Under the pieces are notes generated by a model. The model saw nothing but the letters and a program-made list of their open reading frames with translations. It was not told the origin of the DNA and did no database searches. Source: Spirochaetales bacterium (GTDB taxonomy: Bacteria > Spirochaetota > Spirochaetia > Treponematales > UBA12059). From it: a stretch of DNA of 64,000 nucleotides. Shown piece after piece: positions 8,464 through 16,579 of the stretch (positions are counted from its first letter, which is position 1; the number at the start of each line of letters is the position of its first letter). The stretch spans positions 1-64,000 of the forward strand of contig JAFGJV010000037.1 in NCBI GenBank assembly GCA_016928955.1, read 5' to 3'. The translations under genes were made by a program, and so were the position numbers.

Positions 8464-9619
8464 AATCCTGCCCGAGCACCACGATAAAATCCACCGGCGC
8501 CCCGCTGCCCTCCTCCGCGCTCTCCGTTGCCACTTCCCGGCAGCGGATCACGTCGGCAACGCGGGCGGCGGCCTCTGGCTCGTCGTACACGTCTATTACG
8601 CTGGTTTTGGCCACGTCCGTGGTTGATGCGTTGGCCACCGACAGCACCTCGTAGCCGAAACTCTCAAAAATTTCCGCGGTTTTCTGCGCCAGCCCCCTGG
8701 ATGCCGTGCCGTTGAGGATTTCCAGGGTGAATACCTTGTCCTCCACAGCCGTGGCCTCCGCGTTCAGGAGGGCGTTCAGGGTCTGTTTGACGATATCCTT
8801 GGCCAGCTGGCCGTCCCAGGCCGGAAAGAGGAGCACCTGTTCCTCCACCCGCCTGTAGGTTCCGGTCAGCCTCTGGAGCACCACCCTGTCCGTGTCCATG
8901 CGGGCGAATTCCTGGAGGAGGCGCTTGAGGGAATCCCTGCCAAAGTCGCTGCGCACCTGGGACGACAGGGCGTCGAACACCTGGGGCTTGGACACGTAGT
9001 CGGAACGCTCACGCAGGCGCCTGAGCAGGGTCTGCACGATCAGCTGGCGTTGTTCCACGTGCTCGGCGTCCGAGCGTTCAGGGTCCCGGTACAGGGCAAA
9101 AAGCCTGGCCTTTGCCCCGTCCAGCACCACCGAGCCCGAGGGCAGGATGACGCGCTGTCCGTCCAGGTCCAGGTCTACGCGGTTCGGTATGAACACGGTC
9201 ACGCCGTCCAGCACGTCAACCATGCCCGAGTAGCCATCCAGGTCCATGATCAGGTAATGGTCTATCTTGGTGCCGGTCAGGCCGGCTATTTCGTTCAGGT
9301 AATCTCGGGGGTGTTCCGGCTTGTACACCGCGTCTATGCGGTCGACGCGGTTGACCGAGCTCAGGATCAGCCCCGTGTCGGCCGGTATGTCCAGCAAAGC
9401 TCCCCGCGCGTTGCCTGGATAGTACATCATCAGCTGGGTGATGATGGGCTTGCCCCCGTGCTCGACGATGATGGCCATGTTCAGGGGCCTGTCATCGTTC
9501 ACGGCCTCTTGGATGGGCTCCACCTTGAGCGCCTGGACCATGATCACGGCGAACGCGACCAGGGCCACAACGATGATTACGAGGTACAAAACGCTTTTGT
9601 CGATCAGCGCGCGGGCCAT
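8438..9619 (-). CDS. LytR-CpsA-Psr (LCP) family protein with LytR_C domain
   Basis: 393 residues. One N-terminal transmembrane helix (about 9-30), an extracytoplasmic LCP domain (about 45-260, including ALLDIPADTGLIL and a late YRDPERSDAEHVEQRQ) and a C-terminal LytR_C domain (EILNGTASRGLAQKTAEIFESFGYEV). LCP enzymes transfer lipid-linked glycopolymers to peptidoglycan or glycoproteins. Spirochaetes lack classical teichoic acids, so the acceptor here is unknown. Overlaps yqeK by 16 bases. Confidence 0.88.
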   Translation of the reverse strand: MARALIDKSVLYLVIIVVALVAFAVIMVQALKVEPIQEAVNDDRPLNMAIIVEHGGKPIITQLMMYYPGNARGALLDIPADTGLILSSVNRVDRIDAVYKPEHPRDYLNEIAGLTGTKIDHYLIMDLDGYSGMVDVLDGVTVFIPNRVDLDLDGQRVILPSGSVVLDGAKARLFALYRDPERSDAEHVEQRQLIVQTLLRRLRERSDYVSKPQVFDALSSQVRSDFGRDSLKRLLQEFARMDTDRVVLQRLTGTYRRVEEQVLLFPAWDGQLAKDIVKQTLNALLNAEATAVEDKVFTLEILNGTASRGLAQKTAEIFESFGYEVLSVANASTTDVAKTSVIDVYDEPEAAARVADVIRCREVATESAEEGSGAPVDFIVVLGQDFDGRYCVD

Positions 9620-10251
9620 GAGCCTAGGTCCTCCCCTGTGAGCGCATTGTATAGAACCAACGTGCCAGGCGCAATCGGCCAGCCCTGTGACGCCACATAG
9701 TCCATGGTGAGCGCCGCCACGGCCGCGGCCAGCGACCTCAGGCCAGAAGGCCCGTCGAATTCCCCGGCGTCCAGCCTGGCCCGGAGGCCGTCGCGCCAGC
9801 TCGAGCGGCCGGGTTCCAGCTTGTCCGCCGCGTAGAGAGCCAGGCCTAGGTCCCCCATATCCGGTCTCCCCGTGGTATGCCAGGTTATGGCATCCAGAAG
9901 TTCCGCGTCACGGACCGCGCCCAGCTTTGCCAGGTATACGGCAGCCGCAGGGCCGTGGAGAAAGCGTCCCTCGGTCAGCATGTACGGTGGCAGCGTTTCC
10001 CAGTGCCCGGCGGCCAAGCGCTCCTGCTCTGCCCGGGGAAATTCCTTGCACACGTCGTGGGTGATGCCTAACACCCTGCCCCGTTCCGCATCCAGGCCGT
10101 AGCGCGCGCACAGGTCCACGGCCGTATCCGCCGAGCGCAGGCTGTGGTCGTAGCGCTCATCGGAGAGGAGGGAACGGGCAAGGGCATCTAGCCGATCCGG
10201 CGGCCAGTACCCGGCTGATGAGCCGTGAGCGTCAGTTTCTATACAATCCAT
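9604..10251 (-). CDS. yqeK: YqeK-like HD-domain Ap4A hydrolase
   Basis: 215 residues. HD phosphohydrolase of the YqeK family, whose characterised members split diadenosine tetraphosphate into two ADP. Metal-binding residues are visible: DHSLRSA, GITHDVCKEF (the HD pair), HGPAAAVYL, and ITWHTTGRPDM. A late Asp occurs in LYAADKLEPGR. The N-terminus is about 20 residues longer than the core and overlaps nadD by 20 bases. The nadD-yqeK-rsfS order is widely conserved. Confidence 0.93.
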   Translation of the reverse strand: MDCIETDAHGSSAGYWPPDRLDALARSLLSDERYDHSLRSADTAVDLCARYGLDAERGRVLGITHDVCKEFPRAEQERLAAGHWETLPPYMLTEGRFLHGPAAAVYLAKLGAVRDAELLDAITWHTTGRPDMGDLGLALYAADKLEPGRSSWRDGLRARLDAGEFDGPSGLRSLAAAVAALTMDYVASQGWPIAPGTLVLYNALTGEDLGSWPAR

Positions 10252-10801
10252 GAGCGTCCATGTAGGAGGCCACGCCGGGCGGCACCAGGTTTTTCCAGGC
10301 TCCGCCGTCCCGCACCCTTTGGCGGACCAGGGTCGACGATATGGGAACGAGCAGGTTGCCGGCGCTCTCGTGGGCCAGGCCCAGCTCGTAGCTCAGGCCG
10401 GAACGTCTGGCCACAATCAGTCTGGCCATACCCAAGATGCGGCCCGGCTCCCGCCACGACGTAAAACCTTCTGCCAGATCGTCGCCTATGAGGAGGGCTG
10501 GACGCCCGTCCGGCCGCAGGCGGGCAACAAGGTCGGCCAGCGTGTCCACGGTGTAGGACGGTCCACCGCGCCTGAGCTCGCAGTCGTCCACGGAAAACAG
10601 CTCCTGCCCGACCACGGCCAGCCTGAGCATGGCCAGCCGGTGCTCAGGGCCCGGATCGTCCACCAGGTCCTTGTGTGGAGGCATGAAGGCGGGCACCAGG
10701 ATGACGCGGCCGTATCCGAACTGCGTCGCCACTTCCTCGGCCATGATCAGGTGGCCTATGTGCACGGGATTGAAGGACCCGCCAAGGACCAGGAAGCTCA
10801 T
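10232..10801 (-). CDS. nadD: NadD, nicotinate-nucleotide adenylyltransferase
   Basis: 189 residues. Makes deamido-NAD from nicotinate mononucleotide and ATP. It has the nucleotidyltransferase signature GGSFNPVHIGHL at residues 7-18, PPHKD about 25 residues later and ISSTLVRQRVRDG near the C-terminus. ATGA overlap with obg upstream and a 20-base overlap with yqeK downstream show tight coupling. Confidence 0.97.
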   Translation of the reverse strand: MSFLVLGGSFNPVHIGHLIMAEEVATQFGYGRVILVPAFMPPHKDLVDDPGPEHRLAMLRLAVVGQELFSVDDCELRRGGPSYTVDTLADLVARLRPDGRPALLIGDDLAEGFTSWREPGRILGMARLIVARRSGLSYELGLAHESAGNLLVPISSTLVRQRVRDGGAWKNLVPPGVASYMDAHGLYRN

Positions 10802-11850
10802 GCGTCCCCGCTCGCCGGCTCGTCCGGCCCGCTCCCCCAGCCCGCCGTCTGGGAAGGTCGTTCGGACGCCAGCACAAAGCCCAAAAAGGCTGTTGAAAGC
10901 TCGGTAAGGCCCTGGCCGGAAAACACGGAAATGCCCAGGACCCGCTCCCCGGGCAGGCTCCCGGCCAGCTGTTCCAGCCGCCCTTCGGTTTCCGGCAGGT
11001 CCAGCTTGGTGCCTATGACCACCCGTGGCTTGCCGGTGAGGGCTTCCGAGAACGACGCAAGCTCGCGCATCAGGGTGGGGAACGCCTCCAGATAGTTGTC
11101 GTCCGACAAATCGATGAGGAAGGCCAGGCCGGCGGTGCGGGACACGTGCTTGAGGAAACGTATGCCCAGGCCGGCGCCGCCGGCGGCGCCCTCTATGATG
11201 CCCGGGATGTCGGCCAGGATGATATCCCGCTCGCCAGCTGTCAACACGCCCAGATTGGGTATCTTGGTGGTAAAGGGATAGGGCGCTATCTTGGGCCGGG
11301 CGTTGGTAAAGCGGTCCAGCAGACTGGATTTGCCCGCGTTCGGAAAGCCCACAAAGCCTATGTCTGCCATCATCTGGAGTTCGACGCGCAGTTCGACCGC
11401 CTGCCCGGGCTTGCCCGGCAGGGCAGTCCTGGGCGCCTGGTTGGTGCTGGACTTGAAGTGGACATTGCCCCAGCCGCCGTTGCCTCCCTTGAGGTACACC
11501 CAGCGGCCTTCGTTGGCCGTGCCAAAATCCCGTATCACCTCGCCCGTGGCTGCGTCGGTGACCACGGTACCCGGAGGCACGGGTATGACCACGTCGTCGC
11601 CGTCCGCGCCGTGGCGGTTCCTGCCGGACCCGTCCTCGCCATTGCGGGCCTTGAACGTGTGCGCGTAGCGCAGGTGAGCCAGGGTCCGGAGATTGCGCCG
11701 GACCTCAAAGATCACGTCGCCGCCCCGTCCTCCATCGCCTCCCGACGGGCCGCCGAGCGGCACGTATTTCTCCCGCCTGAAGGCGACACAGCCGTTCCCG
11801 CCCTTGCCCGAGGATACGACGATGGTGGTTTCATCGGCGAATTTGATCAT
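10798..11850 (-). CDS. obg: Obg/CgtA ribosome-assembly GTPase
   Basis: 350 residues. GTPase for late 50S assembly and stress signalling. The N-terminal glycine-rich Obg fold ([26 protein letters not shown]) runs to about 158. The G domain has G1 [10 protein letters not shown]3 DIPGIIEG and G4-like TKLD. There is no C-terminal OCT domain, only a short disordered tail. The conserved start MIKFADE fixes the ATG at 11850; the open frame extends further. Downstream of rpmA, as in many bacteria. Confidence 0.96.
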   Translation of the reverse strand: MIKFADETTIVVSSGKGGNGCVAFRREKYVPLGGPSGGDGGRGGDVIFEVRRNLRTLAHLRYAHTFKARNGEDGSGRNRHGADGDDVVIPVPPGTVVTDAATGEVIRDFGTANEGRWVYLKGGNGGWGNVHFKSSTNQAPRTALPGKPGQAVELRVELQMMADIGFVGFPNAGKSSLLDRFTNARPKIAPYPFTTKIPNLGVLTAGERDIILADIPGIIEGAAGGAGLGIRFLKHVSRTAGLAFLIDLSDDNYLEAFPTLMRELASFSEALTGKPRVVIGTKLDLPETEGRLEQLAGSLPGERVLGISVFSGQGLTELSTAFLGFVLASERPSQTAGWGSGPDEPASGDA

Positions 11851-11932
11851 TTGTCCAAACGGGCCTCCTTGGCCCACGCAACACCGCAAAAAACACGGTC
11901 CACGGTGTCCTCGCATCCGCCGTAAAAACGGC

Positions 11933-11966
11933 AAGACCGCCGATCGGCAAGGCCGGCGGCGGTCTT
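11933..11966 (-). terminator. Terminator between rpmA and obg
   Basis: Perfect 10-bp stem (11933-11942 with 11957-11966) followed on the minus strand by GCCGTTTTT. It ends or attenuates the rplU-prp-rpmA transcript before obg. Confidence 0.75.
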
Positions 11967-12028
11967 TCGTCGTGCGGCCGGAGCTAACCGGCCCGGGCGG
12001 CCGCTCCCAGGCGGCTCCCGCTCACGAG

Positions 12029-12271
12029 TTAGGCCTGTACGGGCTCCACGCCGGCGTACCTGCGGCCCCGGTACTCCTTGAAGAAGACCTTGCCGTCGAC
12101 CAGGGCGTAGAGCGTGTCGTCCTTGCCCTTGCCGACATTGGCGCCGGGATGGATCCTGGTGCCGCGCTGGCGGACGATGATGCTGCCGGCGCTGATGGTC
12201 TGGTTGCCGTATGCCTTGACGCCCAGGTGCTGGGGATTGGAATCGCGGCCGTTTACGCCTTTATGAGCCAT
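12029..12271 (-). CDS. rpmA: 50S ribosomal protein L27 with short N-terminal arm
   Basis: 80 residues. L27 sits near the peptidyl-transferase centre, and its N-terminal arm approaches the tRNA 3' ends. The core [13 protein letters not shown]...[30 protein letters not shown] is intact. The arm before NGRDS is only MAHKGV, against the usual MAHKKAGGSTR-type arm, so about five residues are missing. There is no Firmicutes-type cleavable leader. The gene starts one base inside the end of prp. Confidence 0.95.
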   Translation of the reverse strand: MAHKGVNGRDSNPQHLGVKAYGNQTISAGSIIVRQRGTRIHPGANVGKGKDDTLYALVDGKVFFKEYRGRRYAGVEPVQA

Positions 12272-12630
12272 TACTGCCTCCGTTCATGTTCTACGCTTAC
12301 ATCGACGGCGCCCGGGAATTCGCGTTCGATTCCCGAAAGGCCCGCCAGGAGGAAATCCCGTACCCCCAGAAGCCGGCCAGCATCGGCGCCTGAATAGCGC
12401 CTCAGCCTGAAGGCCAGCTGCCCGGGCTCGGGAGCCTCGCCCGCTATGTCCACACCGTCGTACTGCGCCAGGGTCTCGTATGCCGTGCGTACCAGCACGG
12501 TCACCGCGGCGCAGGCGAGGTTGGACCCCGCGGGTTGGTCGCCCGCGTGGCCAGAAGCGCTGACTTCTTCCAGCCAGCCCCCCGGCGCCAGGACGACCCT
12601 GACCCGTACCACGTCGGGCTTACGCCCCAA
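12271..12630 (-). CDS. prp: Prp-family cysteine protease (YsxB-like)
   Basis: 119 residues. Prp removes an N-terminal leader from L27 in Firmicutes. The catalytic His and Cys are both present in [21 protein letters not shown], 12 residues apart as in the Staphylococcus enzyme. It lies between rplU and rpmA, overlapping rplU by 11 bases, the standard position. The L27 encoded next door has no leader to cleave, so the substrate here is unclear. Confidence 0.88.
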   Translation of the reverse strand: MGRKPDVVRVRVVLAPGGWLEEVSASGHAGDQPAGSNLACAAVTVLVRTAYETLAQYDGVDIAGEAPEPGQLAFRLRRYSGADAGRLLGVRDFLLAGLSGIEREFPGAVDVSVEHERRQ

Positions 12631-12931
12631 CGATATCCTCTACCTTGAGCAGGGTGTACTGCTGCCTGTGGCCCTGCTTGCGGCGGTAGTCCTTCTTGGA
12701 CTTGTACTTGAAGACGATGATCTTGTCGCCCTTGACCTGGTCCTGGATGATGGCCTTGACCGACGCGCCCTTGACGTAAGGAGCGCCCACGGCCACCTTG
12801 TCGCCGGACAGGAGCAGGACGGAATCAAAGGACACGGCCTTGCCGGCCTCGCCCTCCATGCTATCGACGCGAAGCACGGCGCCCTTCTCAGCGCGGTACT
12901 GCTTGCCCTGGACTTCAACCACTGCGTACAT
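12620..12931 (-). CDS. rplU: 50S ribosomal protein L21
   Basis: 103 residues. Starts MYAVVEVQGKQYRAEKG, the family N-terminus, which sets the ATG at 12931 inside a longer open frame. The C-terminal KYKSKKDYRRKQGHRQQYT stretch binds 23S rRNA. First gene of rplU-prp-rpmA. Confidence 0.97.
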   Translation of the reverse strand: MYAVVEVQGKQYRAEKGAVLRVDSMEGEAGKAVSFDSVLLLSGDKVAVGAPYVKGASVKAIIQDQVKGDKIIVFKYKSKKDYRRKQGHRQQYTLLKVEDIVGA

Positions 12932-13159
12932 GCTGTAAACCTCTTGAGTTCCGACGCGTATCCCCAAAAACCGCAAAACGTTCTGGAAAGCGTCCGAAAT
13001 TAGCACAGATATCGCGGCGCGGCCCGCCAACGCGGAACGCCCCCGGAACCTGCGACCGTATGACGTGGCTCGCAGGCGAACGGCCTCCGCGCCCTGAAAC
13101 GCACCGCGTTGCCCAACGGGCTCCTCGCACAGGCGGAGCGACGGGCGTACCGGTGCGGT

Positions 13160-13189
13160 TTTATACTATGGAAGCCGCCCCGGTGTCAA
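13160..13189 (-). promoter_or_regulatory. Promoter and long leader of the rplU operon
   Basis: TTGACA (13184-13189), 18-base spacer, TATAAA (13160-13165) on the minus strand. The start codon of rplU is at 12931, so the transcript would have a GC-rich leader of about 220 bases (12932-13153) without an ORF I can support. Ribosomal-protein operons often carry autoregulatory leaders; no known L21-leader sequence is recognised. Confidence 0.65.
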
Positions 13190-13202
13190 CATACGCGGCC
13201 GC

Positions 13203-14948
13203 TTACATCCTATCCACGGTGTCTATGCCCAGGAGCGACAGGCCCAGGGCCAGAGCGCGCCCGGCCATGCCGCAGAGGGCAAGCCTGCCCGAGCGCGTGG
13301 CCGGATCCTTAGCCGCCAGCACGGGACAGCTTTCGTAAAAGGAGTGGAACAGCGACGCCAGCCCGTACAGATAGGTGCACAGGCGGTGCGGTTCCAGGCT
13401 ACGCTCCACCTGGGCAACGGCGTCTGGGAAGCGCAAAAGCTCCACGGCCAGGGCCCGCTCCGCGGGCTCGGCCACCGGCACGGCGTCCGGGTTAGGCCGC
13501 AGGCCAGCCTCGTCGGCCTTGCGGAAAATACTTCGTATGCGCACGTACGCGTTCTGCAGATAGGGCGCCGTGTTGCCCTCAAACGCGAGCATACGGTCCC
13601 AGCTGAACACGTAGTCCTTGATGCGGTCGTTGGACAGGTCCACGTACTTGAGGGCGCCCATGCCTATGGCCCGGGCAACGGCCACCTTGTCGTCGTCCGT
13701 CATGTCGGGGGCCTTTGCGTCCACAATGTCCCTGGCGCGCTTCAAAGCCTCGTCTATGAGGTCGGTCAGCTTGATCACCTCGCCCGAGCGCGTCTTGAAC
13801 ATCTTGCCGTCCTCGCCCAGCACCGACCCAAAGGGCACGTACTCGGCCCTCACCGCGTCGGTCAGCCAGCCGGCCATCCTCGCGGCGGCGAATAGGAGGT
13901 CAAAATGCTGCTTTTGCGGCGACCCGACCACGTACACCAGGCGGGAACAGCCCAAATCCAGGATGCGGTGGCGTATGGCCGCCAGGTCAGTATTGTCGTA
14001 GCCATAGCCCCCGTCGCTTTTTTTCACGATCAGGGGAACGGGCGCGCCGTCCCTGCCCTTGAAACCGGGCGGGAACACGCACAGGGCCCCCTCGCTCTGG
14101 ACGGCCACGCCCTTGGCCACAAGCTCGCCGGCCGTGGGCTCAAGCATGTCGTTGTAGAAACTCTCGCCAAAATAATCCGCGTCGGACAGGCTTACGCCCA
14201 GGCGCTTGTATATCTCGTTGAAATGCCGCTTGGATTCCGCGATCAGGGCCGACCACAGCCTTCGCGTTTCCGGGTCGCCGGACTGGAGGGCAACCACACG
14301 CCTGCGCGCGCGCTCGGCAAAGTCCGGCTCCGCGTCAAAACGGGCCTTTGACTGCCGGTACAGGTCGTTGAGGTCACCTATGCCGTGGCCGTCCGACCCG
14401 TCCAGGCCCCGGTCCACCATGTGCTCTATCAGCTGGCCAAACTGCGTGCCCCAGTCTCCCAGGTGGTTGCGCCTGAGCACCCTGTGCCCGGCGAACTCCA
14501 GCATCCGTGAGAGGGCGTCGCCTATGATGGTTGAGCGTATGTGGCCAACATGCATTTCCTTGGCCACGTTTGGCGCGGAATAGTCCACGGCCACGGTGTC
14601 TGGATGGCTGGTCTGGGCAACGCCAAGCCGCGGGTCTCCGTCAAGGCCCGCAAGGGCGGCGACCAGGAAGGCATCCGCCAGTTTGACGTTGATGAAACCC
14701 GGCCCCGCTATGTCCACGGACGACGCCACCGTGCCCAGGTCCAGATGCTTGACCAGGGCCTCGGCCACCGCGCGGGGCGGCTTGCCGAGCTTCTTGCCCA
14801 GGCTCATGGCCACATTGGCCTGCCAGTCGCCAAAGGCCGCGTCCGCCGACGAGCGTACCAGGGGATCGGTATCCGCGTACTCGGGGCCGTACGCCCGGGT
14901 TATGGCTGACTGGAACGCCGTTTCAAGCAGGGTCTGGACATCGCTCAC
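13203..14948 (-). CDS. argS: Arginyl-tRNA synthetase
   Basis: 581 residues. Class I synthetase charging tRNA-Arg. N-terminal Add-1 domain, then SAPNVAKEMHVGHIRST containing the HIGH motif (HVGH), a KMSK-equivalent KMFKTRSG and the C-terminal DALR anticodon-binding domain. Start is GTG at 14948, preceded by GGAGG with 8-base spacing; the longer frame upstream lacks a better site. Its stop lies at the rplU promoter. Confidence 0.95.
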   Translation of the reverse strand: MSDVQTLLETAFQSAITRAYGPEYADTDPLVRSSADAAFGDWQANVAMSLGKKLGKPPRAVAEALVKHLDLGTVASSVDIAGPGFINVKLADAFLVAALAGLDGDPRLGVAQTSHPDTVAVDYSAPNVAKEMHVGHIRSTIIGDALSRMLEFAGHRVLRRNHLGDWGTQFGQLIEHMVDRGLDGSDGHGIGDLNDLYRQSKARFDAEPDFAERARRRVVALQSGDPETRRLWSALIAESKRHFNEIYKRLGVSLSDADYFGESFYNDMLEPTAGELVAKGVAVQSEGALCVFPPGFKGRDGAPVPLIVKKSDGGYGYDNTDLAAIRHRILDLGCSRLVYVVGSPQKQHFDLLFAAARMAGWLTDAVRAEYVPFGSVLGEDGKMFKTRSGEVIKLTDLIDEALKRARDIVDAKAPDMTDDDKVAVARAIGMGALKYVDLSNDRIKDYVFSWDRMLAFEGNTAPYLQNAYVRIRSIFRKADEAGLRPNPDAVPVAEPAERALAVELLRFPDAVAQVERSLEPHRLCTYLYGLASLFHSFYESCPVLAAKDPATRSGRLALCGMAGRALALGLSLLGIDTVDRM

Positions 14949-15062
14949 GTGAGAAGCCTCCGCTGGGTTGAACATACGTGTGAAAGCCCACCGGATGGTG
15001 GTCGGGCCTGGCCGGAGTGTAGCAAAATTGGACGTTTTTGGATACCGGCCCATGGCCGGCTT

Positions 15063-15968
15063 TCAGAACCGGAGACTGTCCTTGATCGACAGCCCGCCGC
15101 TCGCCTCCACCCACACGCTGAAACGGTCGCCGGAAGCCACGCGCCTATGGACGGCGTTCCCGTATACCGAGCGCACGATGCCCTCGCGCCTGGACGCCGC
15201 GTCGTCGCCCATAACGCTCACCAGCTCGGCAAGGCGCTCGCGGTACACGCCGGGGGCCAATCCATATATGTCGTTTTCAGCGCGTTCGTACATGTAGGGC
15301 ACGCCGTCGGGGCCGCTCACGGCCAGGGGCAGGCCCTGGCTCTCGGGCACACGGTCCGAGAAGATGCGGTAGGGCACGGCCAGGTTGACCTCGCGGCCAC
15401 CCGCTATCTCGGTGTAGGCAAAATTGCATACCACGGCGTCAAGGTATATGTCCGTGCCGGCAATGGACAGCGTTTCGCTGGCGGCGGGGCCGTCACGGCC
15501 ATCCGACGCGTAATACGACAGGCTGAGCGTTGTCGTTCCCCCGGTTACCGAGTCCACGCGCACGTCCATGACCTTGTAGCGACCCTCCAGGTGACGCACC
15601 ACCGCTGACAGCTCGCGGACGCGCTCGGCGTTGGCCTTCATCTCCTCCAGGCTCCTGAGCGAGTCGGCCACGGCGACCAGGGCAGCGCCCGCCGCCACGG
15701 CAGCCAGGATGGCCGGTATGGCGGCTCCCGCCCCCACGATGGCTGAACCCAGCTCCTTGACGGCCACCAGGGCCGCCTCGCCGGCGCCCAGGCGCTTACC
15801 CGCGGCAGCGCAGGCCAGGGCCCGGTCCCGCGCCGCGTTCCACACGCGGGCGAGCAGGACGACGACGACGACGGCGCCCACCAGCGCCAGGCCCCAGGGC
15901 GAGGCAAACAGGGCGCGCGCCAGGTCCGAAAAGCCGTACAGAAAGGATTTGAGAGCGCCTTCGTCCAT
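15063..15968 (-). CDS. Membrane protein, paralogue of the next gene
   Basis: 301 residues, not recognised. Two hydrophobic spans (about 24-44 and 73-102), then a short helical stretch (EEMKANAERVRELSAVV) and a C-terminal domain of about 180 residues likely outside the membrane. The C-terminal domain resembles the neighbouring protein at 15971: GTDIYLDAVVCNF versus GTSLFVDLLVVPY, NLAVPYRIF versus LAFPYRAF, and GNAVH versus GSAVH. The two genes are 2 bases apart and form an ancient tandem duplication with different membrane anchors. Confidence 0.75.
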   Translation of the reverse strand: MDEGALKSFLYGFSDLARALFASPWGLALVGAVVVVVLLARVWNAARDRALACAAAGKRLGAGEAALVAVKELGSAIVGAGAAIPAILAAVAAGAALVAVADSLRSLEEMKANAERVRELSAVVRHLEGRYKVMDVRVDSVTGGTTTLSLSYYASDGRDGPAASETLSIAGTDIYLDAVVCNFAYTEIAGGREVNLAVPYRIFSDRVPESQGLPLAVSGPDGVPYMYERAENDIYGLAPGVYRERLAELVSVMGDDAASRREGIVRSVYGNAVHRRVASGDRFSVWVEASGGLSIKDSLRF

Positions 15969-15970
15969 GC

Positions 15971-16579
15971 TCAGTCCTCCAGTATCTCTATGCCGCCGGC
16001 CTTCCTGGCCACCACGCGGTAGGGAACGCCCAGTTTGAACCTGCCCAGGGAGGCCACGTCATGGACGGCGCTGCCAAAGGCGCCCGCTGGCTGGGCCCCG
16101 GCCAGGTAGGCAGCGTACAGCCTGCCCAGCTCAGCTAGCGAGCCGTGGTCAAAGGGGCCGCCCTCATGGCTCCTCGGGAGCCCGTCCTTCATGACCAGGC
16201 CGCCGAATTCCACGCCGTCAGCCGGCGCTTCGAGCTCTCCAAAGGCCCGGTACGGGAAAGCCAGCCAGGCGTCGCCGTAGGGCACCACCAAAAGGTCGAC
16301 GAACAGACTGGTGCCGCGCACGGTGGCCGTGGTCCGGGCGTATTCCGTGCCGGCAAGGTTCAAAAAGGCAAATCTGGCCGTCAGCCGGTCGTCCGAACGC
16401 GACTCGACCATGAAGCGAATGGGTACCGTTTCCGCGGTGAGCGACGCTATCTGACGCTCAAGCTCGCCTATCCGGGCTCGCTGGACGGCAAGAATGGCTC
16501 CGGCGGCCAGCCATAACAGGGCGGCGAGCGCCGCCAGGGCCAGCGCTGTCCGGATCAGGCCCGTGCCCTTACGCTTCAT
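15971..16579 (-). CDS. Single-pass membrane protein, paralogue of 15063-15968
   Basis: 202 residues, not recognised. One N-terminal membrane anchor (about 9-32), a short coiled stretch (RARIGELERQIASL), then the same extracytoplasmic domain as its neighbour. It overlaps the end of ligA by 11 bases and so probably shares its transcript. Function unknown; the pair could form a hetero-oligomer in the envelope. Confidence 0.75.
   Translation of the reverse strand: MKRKGTGLIRTALALAALAALLWLAAGAILAVQRARIGELERQIASLTAETVPIRFMVESRSDDRLTARFAFLNLAGTEYARTTATVRGTSLFVDLLVVPYGDAWLAFPYRAFGELEAPADGVEFGGLVMKDGLPRSHEGGPFDHGSLAELGRLYAAYLAGAQPAGAFGSAVHDVASLGRFKLGVPYRVVARKAGGIEILED

Noticed and set aside
10250-11095. 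281-codon plus-strand ORF opposite nadD and obg
   Set aside because: Antisense to two certain genes.
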